Notes: generated by a model not told the origin, from the letters alone. A stretch of DNA of 61,310 bases from Caldilineaceae bacterium SB0662_bin_25 (GCA_009840225.1 VXOE01000015.1:1-61310), one strand, 5' to 3'. Shown: positions 52,197 through 60,979, counted from the first letter of the stretch. Numbers and translations: made by a program.

Positions 52197-54260
52197 CTAC
52201 TCCTGTTCGGCTTCCTCTTCCTTGCTCTGGATGATGACCTGGTCGGCCAGGTGGCTGGGAACGGGTTCGTAGCGGCCGAATTCGATTGTGTAGATGCCGC
52301 GTCCCTGTGTCATGGAGCGCAGATCGGTGCCGTAGCGCAGTATCTCGGCAAGCGGGATCTCGGCGTTGATGATGGCGCGGTTGTTTCGGTTCTCCATCCC
52401 CAATACGCGGCCGCGGCGGTTGTTGAGATCGCCCATCACATCGCCCATGAATTCGTCCGGGACGGTCACGCGCATGGTGTAGATCGGCTCGAGCAAGACA
52501 GGGCGGGCCTCCTGCATTGCGATCTTGAATACTTCGCGGCCAGCTGTCTGGAAGGCAATGTCCTTGGAGTCGACAGGATGGTGCTTGCCGTCGAAGACGA
52601 TGGCCTTGACGTCTACGATCGGGTAGCCGGCGATCACGCCTTGATCGAGAATCTGCCTGATGCCTTTTTCGATGGAAGGGATGAAGACGCTGGGGATCGA
52701 GCCGCCAAAGACTTCGCTGTCGTAGGCGAAGCCGTCGCCGCGGTCCAGCGGCTCCACGCGCAGCTCGACATCGGCAAACTGGCCCGCGCCGCCGGTCTGC
52801 TTCTTGTGGCGGTAGTGGGCGCTGGCGGTGCGGGTTACAGTCTCCTGGTAGGGCACTCTCGGCATGGCGGTGTCGACCTTGACGCCGAACTTGGAGTCCA
52901 GACTCCTGATGGCGACATCGATGTGCGTGTCGCCCATGCCCTGCAAGATATTCTGCTTTGTAGCCTGGATATACTCGACCTGAAGGGTCGGATTCTCTTC
53001 GGCCAGGGCCTGCAGTCCCTGACCCATTTTGGCGCTGTCGGCCTTGGTCGCCGGCATGACTGCCACGGAATAGAGAGGCCTTGGGTATTCGGGGGGCGAA
53101 ACGACAAGCTGCTGCTCGCTGAGGGTATCCGAAGTTTTCAGCCCATCCATTTTTGTCAGTACACCTATGTCGCCGGCAGTGAGCACAGTCGCGGCGTCCA
53201 ATTCCTTTCCACTGACGTGGAATAGATTTTGCAACTTCACGTTCTCTCCAGAACGCTGAATCGTCGCCCCTTTGTCGACAACAAGCGAGCCTGAAAATAT
53301 GCGAACGTAACTCATGCGACCCACATAGCGGTCGACGATGGTCTTGAAAACATAGGCGACAAGTGGTCCGTCCACGTCGCCGGACAGCTCCAGGAGATCT
53401 TCACCGCCGTTGGGAACGGAACTAACCACGTCTGCCGGGGAGGGCACGTAGCTTGTAAGCGCCCGCGCCAAGCTGAAGAGTCCGATATTCTGGATGGCGC
53501 TGCCACAGAAGACAGGTACAATCTGGCCATCCTGCACGCCTTGTTTCAGGCCCTGCCGCACCTCGTCTTCGGTCAGCTCTTCGCCCTCAAGATACTTCAT
53601 GATCAGCTCGTCGTCGGTCTCGGCGGCGGCGTCGACGAGGTTCTGCCGGGCTTCCTCTACCTCGTCCTCCATGTCGGCGGGGATATCGGCGACGGTCGCA
53701 TCCGGGCCCAAGTATGCCTTCATATCCACCAAGTTGACGATTCCTTCGAATTCCTCGCCTGCCCCGATGGGCAGTTGGAACGGCAGAATCGTTCCAGAGA
53801 ATACCTCGGTAGCGCTTGCCAGCGCGTTGGCAAAGTTGGCGTTTTCCCGGTCCATTTTGTTGACAAAAATCAGTCGGGGCTTTTCGACTGCGTCCAGCTG
53901 TTCCCACGCCAGTTCGGTGCCGACTTCAACGCCCGCAACCGAGTCGAGAAGCACGAGCCCGGCCTCCGAAATGGAAAGCCCGCTGATCACTTCGCCCACG
54001 AAGTCCAAGTAACCGGGTGTGTCGACAAGGTTGAGCCTGGTCTCCTGGAATTCCACCGGAACGACGGAAAGGTTTATGGAAATACCGCGCCGCTGTTCTT
54101 CAACGTCCCAGTCTGAGACAGTGGAACCGTCCTCGACACGTCCGACACGGCTGGTCCCGCCGCTGTTGAACAAGAGGGCTTCAACCAGGGAAGTCTTACC
54201 GGAACTTCCGTGTCCAAGAACTGTGATATTGCGAATTTTGTCAGTCGAAAACTCGGCCAT
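52197..54260 (-). CDS. Elongation factor G-like GTPase (EF-G2 type)
   Basis: A 687-residue translational GTPase with full EF-G domain order. The P-loop is GHGSSGKT (16-23) in place of AHIDAGKT; the G3 motif is DTPGYLDF (80-87), so the His that activates GTP hydrolysis in EF-G is Tyr84; G4 is NKMD (134-137). Switch I has RRGISI. Domains II-V follow, ending with the EF-G C-terminal segment TQGRGIYTIEFGRYEPVP. These features define the EF-G2/EF-G-like group, separate from canonical FusA; its role in translation is unclear. A near-consensus promoter lies at 54408-54436 and GAGGAGG before the ATG. Confidence 0.93.
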   Translation of the reverse strand: MAEFSTDKIRNITVLGHGSSGKTSLVEALLFNSGGTSRVGRVEDGSTVSDWDVEEQRRGISINLSVVPVEFQETRLNLVDTPGYLDFVGEVISGLSISEAGLVLLDSVAGVEVGTELAWEQLDAVEKPRLIFVNKMDRENANFANALASATEVFSGTILPFQLPIGAGEEFEGIVNLVDMKAYLGPDATVADIPADMEDEVEEARQNLVDAAAETDDELIMKYLEGEELTEDEVRQGLKQGVQDGQIVPVFCGSAIQNIGLFSLARALTSYVPSPADVVSSVPNGGEDLLELSGDVDGPLVAYVFKTIVDRYVGRMSYVRIFSGSLVVDKGATIQRSGENVKLQNLFHVSGKELDAATVLTAGDIGVLTKMDGLKTSDTLSEQQLVVSPPEYPRPLYSVAVMPATKADSAKMGQGLQALAEENPTLQVEYIQATKQNILQGMGDTHIDVAIRSLDSKFGVKVDTAMPRVPYQETVTRTASAHYRHKKQTGGAGQFADVELRVEPLDRGDGFAYDSEVFGGSIPSVFIPSIEKGIRQILDQGVIAGYPIVDVKAIVFDGKHHPVDSKDIAFQTAGREVFKIAMQEARPVLLEPIYTMRVTVPDEFMGDVMGDLNNRRGRVLGMENRNNRAIINAEIPLAEILRYGTDLRSMTQGRGIYTIEFGRYEPVPSHLADQVIIQSKEEEAEQE

Positions 54261-54407
54261 GAATCCTCCTCACACCTGTCTGCTAAGACCTCAAACTGGC
54301 ATTGGATCTTTCTTCGGTTGCTGAAACAGTAGCGGCAGTTGCCGAGCAGATCGGGACTGCCGCGATTTGTTAATTGTCAAAAAGACAGTGGCTTGCAGCC
54401 GGATGAC

Positions 54408-54436
54408 ATTTTATCTTTTTTCGCAGCATATGTCAA
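54408..54436 (-). promoter_or_regulatory. Promoter of the EF-G-like gene
   Basis: On the minus strand TTGACA (54436-54431), a 17-bp spacer and TAAAAT (54413-54408), in an AT-rich block. Expected start near 54401, giving a leader of about 140 bases. Confidence 0.6.
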
Positions 54437-54700
54437 TGAAATCGCATGTTGAATCAGAGTGTATGCACATTGTTGGGAGAGAATTTTCGGAAGATAGTCA
54501 GTTGTCCAGCCGCCGGGGAAACGTTTGGCAGAGATTCTGGTTTGGGGGCTCTTCAGTCTGCGTAAGAGGTTGAGAGCTGTTCGGCGCAAAAGGGTCAAGT
54601 TGTTCTGAGCATGAGAGTCTTGGGGGCTGATGCGCGCAATTCATACATCGTGGACAGTATGTCTAGACGGTGGGTCACTGGCTTTCTTGTGTGTGTGCTG

Positions 54701-54740
54701 GACGAGAGTTTACGAGAGTTTACGAGAGTCTACGAGAGTT
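54701..54740. repeat. 10-bp tandem repeat, array 1
   Basis: Four consecutive 10-bp units of the form (G/T)ACGAGAGT(T/C), only two positions varying. Period exactly 10. Confidence 0.85.
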
Positions 54741-54890
54741 TACTTGATGCCGTGACTGCAATACACGAAAATCGCCTGATGGGCTGTGATGAGGGATTGA
54801 CCGGTGTGCGTGGGCGCGTACGAGATCAATCGAGATATGTACAAGAGATGTGCATCCGGCGATATGGAGGGACCCAGATGGCGTAAAATG

Positions 54891-54946
54891 TCGGGTCATG
54901 TCGGGTCAAGTCGGGTTAAGTAGGCATAAGTCGGGCAAAGTCGGGT
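54891..54946. repeat. 10-bp tandem repeat, array 2
   Basis: Five to six units of the form TCGGGTCAAG with changes (TCGGGTCATG, TCGGGTCAAG, TCGGGTTAAG, TAGGCATAAG, TCGGGCAAAG, TCGGGT). Period exactly 10. Confidence 0.8.
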
Positions 54947-55110
54947 GATATTTTTTTCCTCTGGGTTCTGTTTTCGTAACGCTTTTGCATCAGTTTTTCC
55001 GCTTTTGGCGTCTATTCCCGGTTCTAGCAAGTTTTCTTCGATGCTCATCCACTGCTCTACCAGACGACAGACTCATGCCGTTTGGCTGGCGGTGGGGAAC
55101 AGAGTGTCGT

Positions 55111-55170
55111 GTCTGAGCGGGTCAGGTCGGGCCATGTCGGTTCAGTTCGTGAAAAGTCGGGTCGGACCGG
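55111..55170. repeat. 10-bp degenerate tandem repeat, array 3
   Basis: Six degenerate 10-bp units, most carrying TCGG or a close variant in the same half (for example GTCAGGTCGG, GCCATGTCGG, GAAAAGTCGG). The unit resembles array 2 and may be a decayed copy of it. Confidence 0.5.
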
Positions 55171-55332
55171 CCACTTTTCCTTTTTGTGGAGTTATGCGCT
55201 TGACTGCGCGCACTTTGGCTTGCCGTATTTGTCGCGAATTGTGCAGACAGATTGTCGGCAGCAGGCAGTCCAGAAGTCGTTGACGTTTGTCCGGCCTGAA
55301 ATATGCGGGCCCGCCATGTTGTCAGTCCACGA

Positions 55333-55360
55333 GGGCACCCACAAGGGGTGCCCCTACGGG
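55333..55360. repeat. Dispersed hairpin repeat, family B, copy 2
   Basis: GGGCACCC (55333-55340), loop ACAAG, GGGTGCCC (55346-55353): a perfect 8-bp stem, then CCTACGGG. Confidence 0.7.
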
Positions 55361-55398
55361 AAATGGGGCAGATTGATGCATTTGAGGACGGTGGCCTT

Positions 55399-55424
55399 GG
55401 GCACCCACAAGGGGCGCCCCTACG
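55399..55424. repeat. Dispersed hairpin repeat, family B, copy 3
   Basis: GGGCACCC (55399-55406), loop ACAAG, GGGCGCCC (55412-55419), one A-C mismatch, then CTACGG. Same orientation as copy 2, 66 bp away. Confidence 0.7.
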
Positions 55425-55729
55425 GTGGGACGCCTCGTCAGGAGGAAATGTCAACGCGCCATAGCAAGTGCCCTCCCTCGCAACCAAGTCTCCTACCAGC
55501 GAGCGTCATGGATTGACGGTGAAGATTCACTTTCAGAAATGCCTAACTGAAACTCGGCATAAGGTTATTATATCACTGATTCTGAGGCGATTGCCCTGTT
55601 ATTGAATGGGAAATGGTGGACGACTGAATGTGCTGACAGCTCCAAGCATTCCCCTCATTGTGGTGTCCCTACGGAGAAAAGGGGTGAGAGATACCGAATG
55701 CGAAAGTTGCTGCCTGTGGCACAGCATCT

Positions 55730-56869
55730 TCAGCCTTCACGGTAGAGTTCACGCATGATGATCATCTGTTGGATCTGGGTCGTCCCTTCGTATATTTGAT
55801 AGATTTTGGCGTCACGCATCAGCTTTTCGACGGGGAACTCCTTGCTGTAACCGTTGCCACCGAAGACCTGGACGGCATCTGTTGCATTCTTCATGGCCGC
55901 CTCTGCGCAGTAGGCCTTAGCCATGGCAGCTGACATTGTATTGCGATTGCCCTGGTCGACATCCCAGGCAGCCTTATAGGCCAGGTGCCTTCCGGCTTCC
56001 ACCCTGATTGCCATGTCGGCCAGCATGAAGCCAACTCCCTGAAAGTGGGAGATGGGCTGACCAAAGGCGGTGCGCTCACCTGCGTAGGCAACGGCTTCGT
56101 CCAGAGCCCGCCGTGCGACGCCAATCGCAGCGATTGCCACACCTGGACGACTCTTGTCGAACGCCTTCATCGCGATTCGAAATCCTTCCCCTTCTTCTCC
56201 CAGCCGGTTGCATGCAGGGACCTCGACGTTTTCGAAGAAAACCTGGCAGGCCTGGGCAGCGTGCTGGCCCATTTTAGCGAGGGGTTTGCTCGTGCTCACA
56301 CCGGGCCAGTCCCTTTCGACCAGGAAGCAACTGATGCCGCTATGGCCGGCGTCCGGGTCCGTTTTTGCGAATACCGAGAAGAAGCTGGCGACGGGGCCGT
56401 CGGTGATCCAGGTCTTGGATCCGTTCAGGATATAGTTATCGTCACGCCGTAAGGCGGTGGACTTTATGCCGGCGACGTCCGACCCTGCATCCGGTTCCGT
56501 CACGCAGTAGGCGGCAACTTTGCCGTCGTCCGCAATCCAGGGCAGGTAGCGGCGCTTCTGCTCGTCAGATCCGGCGATGAGCAGAGGCAAGGTGGCAAGT
56601 TGATTCAACATCAGGGCCGTTTGGATTCCCGAGCACCCGTAGGCCATCGACTCGGCGATTACGCACTCCTCAAGTGCGGTTGCGCCCATGCCTCCGTACT
56701 CCTCAGGAATGTTGAGATTGACGAGCCCAACGGCGCGCGCTTTATGAAATATATCCCACGGCCACTCTTCGTTCTGGTCATAGTGCTCCGCGCGGGGGAT
56801 GATTTCGCGACGCGTAAAATCCATCGCCAGTTCCTGCAGCATCTTTACGTCTTCAGGAAGTTCGTACAT
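55730..56869 (-). CDS. Acyl-CoA dehydrogenase
   Basis: A 379-residue FAD-dependent dehydrogenase of the short/medium-chain type. Family signatures are AAYCVTEPDAGSDVAG in the middle domain and QVFGGNGYSKEFPVEKLMRDAK near the end. The catalytic base is Glu361 in YEGTTQIQ. It introduces the alpha-beta double bond in acyl-CoAs and passes electrons to ETF in the cytoplasm. No other beta-oxidation gene is adjacent. The short divergent region upstream contains a hairpin and the promoter of the SIS gene. Confidence 0.95.
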   Translation of the reverse strand: MYELPEDVKMLQELAMDFTRREIIPRAEHYDQNEEWPWDIFHKARAVGLVNLNIPEEYGGMGATALEECVIAESMAYGCSGIQTALMLNQLATLPLLIAGSDEQKRRYLPWIADDGKVAAYCVTEPDAGSDVAGIKSTALRRDDNYILNGSKTWITDGPVASFFSVFAKTDPDAGHSGISCFLVERDWPGVSTSKPLAKMGQHAAQACQVFFENVEVPACNRLGEEGEGFRIAMKAFDKSRPGVAIAAIGVARRALDEAVAYAGERTAFGQPISHFQGVGFMLADMAIRVEAGRHLAYKAAWDVDQGNRNTMSAAMAKAYCAEAAMKNATDAVQVFGGNGYSKEFPVEKLMRDAKIYQIYEGTTQIQQMIIMRELYREG

Positions 56870-56897
56870 TGCAGATTGTCCCTATATATTTCAAGAG

Positions 56898-56932
56898 GCC
56901 GAAGGTGTTATCTTCGGCTCAGGTGTTATACT
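56898..56932 (+). promoter_or_regulatory. Hairpin and extended -10 promoter of the SIS-domain gene
   Basis: TGT-TATACT (56924-56932) is an extended -10 about 40 bp before the start codon. Just upstream, GCCGAAG (56898-56904), loop GTGTTAT, CTTCGGC (56912-56918) is a perfect inverted repeat lying where a -35 or an operator would be. GGTGTTAT occurs twice, in the loop and at the -10. Confidence 0.5.
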
Positions 56933-56972
56933 CTTACGGACACGCGTATATTCTAGCTTGAAAGGACGCACG

Positions 56973-58019
56973 ATGGGGTCAGATTCCATACTATTCAAGG
57001 AAATCCACCAGCAACCGGATGTCGTTGAACGGTTCGCACAGCAGGAGCAGGGCCGAGTAAAAGAACTCGCTGCCCGCATCCAGGGAGCAGACATTCGGCA
57101 AGTCGTCGTGGCGGCAAGAGGTACAAGCGACAATGCGGCGCGTTACGCCCAGTATCTTCTGGGGGCAAACAACCGGCTGCCCGTGATGCTGACGACGCCC
57201 AGCCTTTTCACGCTCTATCAGCAGCCACCGCTCTTCGCACCGGACACCCTTGTGCTGGGAATCAGCCAGAGTGGACAGAGCCCGGACATCGTAAGCGTTC
57301 TGGCGGAGGGAAGGCGGCAGAGCTGCCTTACGGCCGCAATCACCAACTTTGTGGACTCGCCTCTGGCGGCACAGGCCGATTATCTGGTGAGCCTGGGGGC
57401 AGGCGAAGAGCGGTCCATTGCGGCGACCAAGACGTACACTGCTCAGCTCTATGCCGTCGGGCTTCTCTCTGCCCACCTGGCTGACGACGCGGACGGGGTG
57501 GCGATGCTGGAGAAGACACCGGACCTGATGCGACAGACCCTTTCAATGAACAGTGAAGTCGAACGACTGGCGGAACGCTACCGCTACGTTCGTAACTGCG
57601 TTGTAGTAGGTCGGGGATTCAACTATTCCACCGCCTTTGAGATAGCGCTGAAGATCAAGGAGCTTACCTATACGCTAGCTGAACCATACAGCACTGCAGA
57701 CTTTCTGCATGGTCCATTGAGCCTGATCGAGCCGGCCTTTCCGGTCTTTGTGGTTGCTCCCACCGGTGTGCTCATGCCGGACCTGCAACGCTTTGTACGG
57801 CAGCTGCGGGATATGGATGCCGAACTGCTCTGCGTGAGCAATGACCCGTCGCTCCTGAATCTGGGTCGCACCCAGTTTCCCTTCCCTTCGGCACCCGAGT
57901 GGCTGTCACCGTTACTTGCGATCATTCCGGGTCAGTTATTTGCTTTGTTCCTGGCATCGGCGCGCGACTTCAACCCGGACCGTCCGAGGACCATCAAGAA
58001 AGTGACCGAAACTCTTTAG
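56973..58019 (+). CDS. SIS-domain sugar-phosphate isomerase/deaminase-like protein
   Basis: A 348-residue protein with two SIS domains, matching the isomerase half of GlmS without its glutaminase part. Motifs are VVAARGTSDNAARYAQYL, GISQSGQSPDIVSVL, GEERSIAATKTYTAQLYA, VVVGRGFNYSTAFEIALKIKELTY and EPYSTADFLHGPLSLIE. The ATG at 56973 has AAGGA upstream; a frame open from 56799 crosses the promoter. Such stand-alone proteins deaminate or isomerise amino-sugar phosphates (NagB-II or AgaS-like). A role in amino-sugar use fits the glycan-degrading genes elsewhere in the window. Confidence 0.9.
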   Translation: MGSDSILFKEIHQQPDVVERFAQQEQGRVKELAARIQGADIRQVVVAARGTSDNAARYAQYLLGANNRLPVMLTTPSLFTLYQQPPLFAPDTLVLGISQSGQSPDIVSVLAEGRRQSCLTAAITNFVDSPLAAQADYLVSLGAGEERSIAATKTYTAQLYAVGLLSAHLADDADGVAMLEKTPDLMRQTLSMNSEVERLAERYRYVRNCVVVGRGFNYSTAFEIALKIKELTYTLAEPYSTADFLHGPLSLIEPAFPVFVVAPTGVLMPDLQRFVRQLRDMDAELLCVSNDPSLLNLGRTQFPFPSAPEWLSPLLAIIPGQLFALFLASARDFNPDRPRTIKKVTETL

Positions 58020-58105
58020 GCTAGTTCGAAAGGTCTTGGAATTCAGATCGAACCCACAGACTCAGTTACGTCTAAATCCTCTTCGCACACTGTCCCAGAA
58101 TAGCA

Positions 58106-58140
58106 ATAGAGCAGGTGTAGAAGCTCTACACCCGCTCTAT
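58106..58140. terminator. Strong hairpin between convergent genes
   Basis: A 16-bp stem with one mismatch (58106-58121 with 58125-58140; arm ATAGAGCAGGTGTAGA) around a three-base loop. It lies between the SIS-domain gene and the convergent lipoprotein gene. No T-run on either side, but the stem is long enough to mark the mRNA ends of both. Confidence 0.6.
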
Positions 58141-58204
58141 CGAAAGCAGCAGAACCAAGATTCTCTTCCTTACCGCTCCAGTTGGTCTAGCCTTGCAACC
58201 AGAC

Positions 58205-59263
58205 TCAGTTCCCCATCTCAGAACCTGGCAGATAGATTGTAATGTTGGCGTTGGTGGCCTGGATGATGGGAAGCAGATTCTCCACGAGGGACAGAACGGA
58301 GTCCATATCGGCGCCGGGTACGAGAGCCGATACGGAGTCAAAGACGCCCAACTGCTTTGAGAGGGCAAGCACATTCTGCACTTCTCCGCTCCCCCACGAC
58401 AGGTAAGGGAGACCGATGCCATTCAGGGAGATGTGAATGCCGTCGGGGTCTGTAGTCAGTGTCACCGTGTAGATGCCGGAATCGGTCAGGCCGCTGATCA
58501 GATCAGGCGGAAGGCGCAGTGCATAGAATGGCGTACTGGTCAACACCGTCCAATCCAGGTCTGACAGTTCCCCCAAGGTCCAACTGCCATCGGCGTGATA
58601 GAGGATGGGTATATCGATTGTAGGCAGGGCACCACCAAATGTCTCCAGGACTTGCTGCTGCAGCAACCGCGCCATAGTGACTTCTGCACTCTCTTCGACT
58701 CCGCTAAGGGGAATCACATCAACCCCTTCCTGGACAGGGAATCTAAGCACGACGCCGAGGTTGAAGTTCCGCACCAGCGGAAGCACTTTGTTGAGCGCGG
58801 GGACGCCCAAGCCCAACGCAGACACTGCCTCGCCGGTTGCGGCCAGCGATTCTTCTTCCCAAACCAGCGAGGGAATCCGCTGCCCATTGGCGAAGAGCAG
58901 AATCCCTTCGTCCCCGTTTGCTACGCGCAGGTGCTGAAGGTTGGAAGCCGTAAAGTGCTGTACCCACATCGAAGGCAATGACAGCCCGTACAGTATGGTG
59001 GCAAGCCCCAACCTGACTCCCGGTTCAGGCACGTAGAGCATACCGGGAGGCTGCTCTACATTGCCGACAACCATATGTGATAGCTCGCCGATGGAGGCTG
59101 TGCCGTCTGAAGCGTAGTCAATCACGATTGGCGGCAGGTCGATGTAGAATTCATCCGGCCCTTTCTCGACCATAGAACCGGCGTCGATTCTGGCCGTGCA
59201 ACCTGACAGAGCGATCGCGATGACTAGCAAGAGCACAGCCCAAAACGTGACGCGTTTCTGCAT
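58205..59263 (-). CDS. Internally duplicated lipoprotein of unknown function
   Basis: A 352-residue lipoprotein. AGGAGG lies about five bases before the ATG, giving a signal ending in ALSGC near residue 22. Two homologous halves are visible: IDYASDGTASIGELS and IPILYHADGSWTLGELSDL open similar units, which continue with a beta segment (GILLFANGQRIPSLVWEEE against GIHISLNGIGLPYLSWGSG) and then a helix-rich part ending in a hydrophobic strand (NLGVVLRFP against ANITIYLPG). I recognise no named family. It should sit on the outer face of the membrane. Its job is unknown; no operon partner. Confidence 0.8.
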   Translation of the reverse strand: MQKRVTFWAVLLLVIAIALSGCTARIDAGSMVEKGPDEFYIDLPPIVIDYASDGTASIGELSHMVVGNVEQPPGMLYVPEPGVRLGLATILYGLSLPSMWVQHFTASNLQHLRVANGDEGILLFANGQRIPSLVWEEESLAATGEAVSALGLGVPALNKVLPLVRNFNLGVVLRFPVQEGVDVIPLSGVEESAEVTMARLLQQQVLETFGGALPTIDIPILYHADGSWTLGELSDLDWTVLTSTPFYALRLPPDLISGLTDSGIYTVTLTTDPDGIHISLNGIGLPYLSWGSGEVQNVLALSKQLGVFDSVSALVPGADMDSVLSLVENLLPIIQATNANITIYLPGSEMGN

Positions 59264-59744
59264 TCGAGGCCTCCTGGCAATTAACGTAGATCTCGACAAT
59301 TGAGGATCCGATAATTGTATATACTTCTCTTCGCTGTCTTGGTTCAGACTCCGCTATTGCAACCCTTTCCAGGCTGCCAAGTTCAAGGCCTGAGTCGTGC
59401 CGGCCGGAAAGAGATTTTAGCAGTATATTGGCCTGGGCCCCATTACTCCTGTCCGGGCCGGCTAATACCATTCGGGGCACCGGCCAACCATCTCCAACCG
59501 CGCCCGACGGGCGCCCAAACTGTGAACCGATAGGCCGTTGTGTATTCTACATCCCATTAAAGTGCGTGTCAATTTGACTTTGAGAGGGCCCTCCTTCGAA
59601 ATGCTTGCGAAAGCACTCCGAAGCAACTACGACTAAAATGCTATAGGTGGTGAACAAGGAGCGTACCAACGCGTCGTTTGCCCGCCCTGTAGCCCATTTT
59701 CGCGTATCCGGACATATCACTGAGCTACACGCTGGCGCCATGCC
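59264..59744. other. Gene-free stretch between lipoprotein and trmI
   Basis: About 480 bp. Contains short palindromes ACAATT...AATTGT near 59297-59320 and GCGCCC-GAC-GGGCGC at 59500-59514. No coding frame with a ribosome site was found. The trmI promoter follows. Confidence 0.5.
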
Positions 59745-59774
59745 TTGTCGATCTTGCTTATCAGTGACTATAAT
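59745..59774 (+). promoter_or_regulatory. Candidate promoter of the tRNA methyltransferase gene
   Basis: TTGTCG (59745-59750), an 18-bp spacer and a perfect TATAAT (59769-59774). Start expected near 59781, about 100 bp before the coding region. Confidence 0.5.
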
Positions 59775-59878
59775 CGTGCCAAGAGGCTACTTGGAGACTC
59801 CCGCAGGAACCCATACCCACGTTACCCCAGAGACTCCAACAGGCAGTTGCAGTTCCGCCCAGAGGTTAGGACGGATTG

Positions 59879-60907
59879 GTGAATATGAGGAATGCGCCGG
59901 TTTCCGAATCGGATAGACAAGAAGATTCAGTGTCGGACCTGGCCCACCGGCAGGACACAAGCTGGGCCGCTCCATCAGAACAAGGAAGGTCGGTGTCCTT
60001 GCTGACAGCGGCCGACGACCTGGTGCTTCTCCTGACCGGAGGAGGAAAACGACACTTGCTGCGTCTCCAACCAGGGCGATCGTTCCACTCCAACCTGGGG
60101 AAGATTCAGCACAGCGATCTAATAGACCTTCCCTACGGCACAACCGTGTACAGTCATCTGGGTCACGCCATGCTGATGCTGGAACCGTCTCTGGACGATC
60201 GGATGACGCGGATCAAGAGGAACACGCAGATCATCTTTCCACAGGATGCGGCGATGATCGTCCGCCGGCTAAATTTGCGTGCCGGCAGTCGTGTGATCGA
60301 AGCCGGCACAGGCAGCGGAGCACTCACTATCTCCCTGGCATGGGCGGTTGCCCCAACAGGTCGCGTGTATTCGTATGAAATCAGGGATGACCACGTTCAA
60401 GTTGCACGCAACAACCTGGAGAAGATGGGACTGCTGCAGTATGTGGACTTGCATTCGGCTTCGATCCTCGAAGGTTTCAGACAGACCAACGCAGATGCCC
60501 TGGTACTGGACCTGAGGACACCCTGGATCTTCCTGGAGCAGGCGCGTGAAGCCCTTCGCCCTGGAGGATTCTTTGTCGCCCTGGTACCGACTACAAACCA
60601 GGTCAGCGACCTACTGCACGGACTGGAAAAGTCAGGATTTGCCGACATCATCGTAGAAGAGGTCCTCGTTCGCGGCTACAAGCCGGTTCCGGATCGCCTG
60701 CGACCCGACGACACGATGGTTGGCCACACGGTGTTCCTTACCTCGGCGCGTCCGGTCGTTGATCCGGAAGATAGTGGAAGGTGGCTTTCCGAGGAGCGCA
60801 AACGCTACGCGGCCCGCAAGATCCTGGAAGAACGGATAGCGGAAGAGGAAGCGAGGAGGGAGTCGCAGCCAGAAGGGAAGCGGGTACCCCATCCAAAGCT
60901 GCCCTGA
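59879..60907 (+). CDS. trmI: tRNA (adenine(58)-N1)-methyltransferase
   Basis: About 342 residues. The N-terminal barrel segment LLRLQPGRSFHSNLGKIQHSDLI and the TrmI motif KRNTQIIFPQDAAMIV precede the SAM motif VIEAGTGSGALTISLAWAV, then GRVYSYEIRDDHVQVARNNL, ALVLDLRTPW and ALRPGGFFVALVPTTNQV. This is the m1A58 (archaeal-bacterial TrmI) layout; it acts as a tetramer on the T-loop of tRNAs. GTG at 59879 is well spaced from GGTTAGGA; ATG at 59885 is an equal choice. The C-terminal tail of 60 residues is basic and poorly conserved. Confidence 0.93.
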   Translation: MNMRNAPVSESDRQEDSVSDLAHRQDTSWAAPSEQGRSVSLLTAADDLVLLLTGGGKRHLLRLQPGRSFHSNLGKIQHSDLIDLPYGTTVYSHLGHAMLMLEPSLDDRMTRIKRNTQIIFPQDAAMIVRRLNLRAGSRVIEAGTGSGALTISLAWAVAPTGRVYSYEIRDDHVQVARNNLEKMGLLQYVDLHSASILEGFRQTNADALVLDLRTPWIFLEQAREALRPGGFFVALVPTTNQVSDLLHGLEKSGFADIIVEEVLVRGYKPVPDRLRPDDTMVGHTVFLTSARPVVDPEDSGRWLSEERKRYAARKILEERIAEEEARRESQPEGKRVPHPKLP

Positions 60908-60941
60908 TCGGAATCAATGGGTTATGGCACGTGCGACGCCA

Positions 60942-60979
60942 ATGGCCTTGTTTGAAGTCACTGGTAACTACAAGGCCAT
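60942..60979. terminator. Inverted repeat downstream of trmI
   Basis: ATGGCCTTG (60942-60950) pairs perfectly with CAAGGCCAT (60971-60979) across a 20-base loop, 35 bp after the trmI stop. No T-run; a candidate mRNA end structure. Confidence 0.4.

Larger units (their letters stand above)
54261..55729. other. Long gene-free region rich in short repeats
   Basis: About 1.47 kb with no convincing gene. At its left edge is the EF-G promoter. It then holds three tandem arrays with a 10-bp period (54701-54740, 54891-54946, 55111-55170) and two copies of the family B hairpin (55333-55360, 55399-55424). Frames here, including one encoding HKGCPYG and HKGRPYG, arise from the repeats and lack ribosome sites. 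Confidence 0.65.

Noticed and set aside
54701-54946. Possible CRISPR array
   Set aside because: Units are 10 bp and contiguous with no unique spacers, and no cas gene is present.
55082-55516. Open frame containing HKGCPYG and HKGRPYG peptide repeats
   Set aside because: The repeated peptide is only the translation of the family B hairpin repeat; no ribosome site and no domain.
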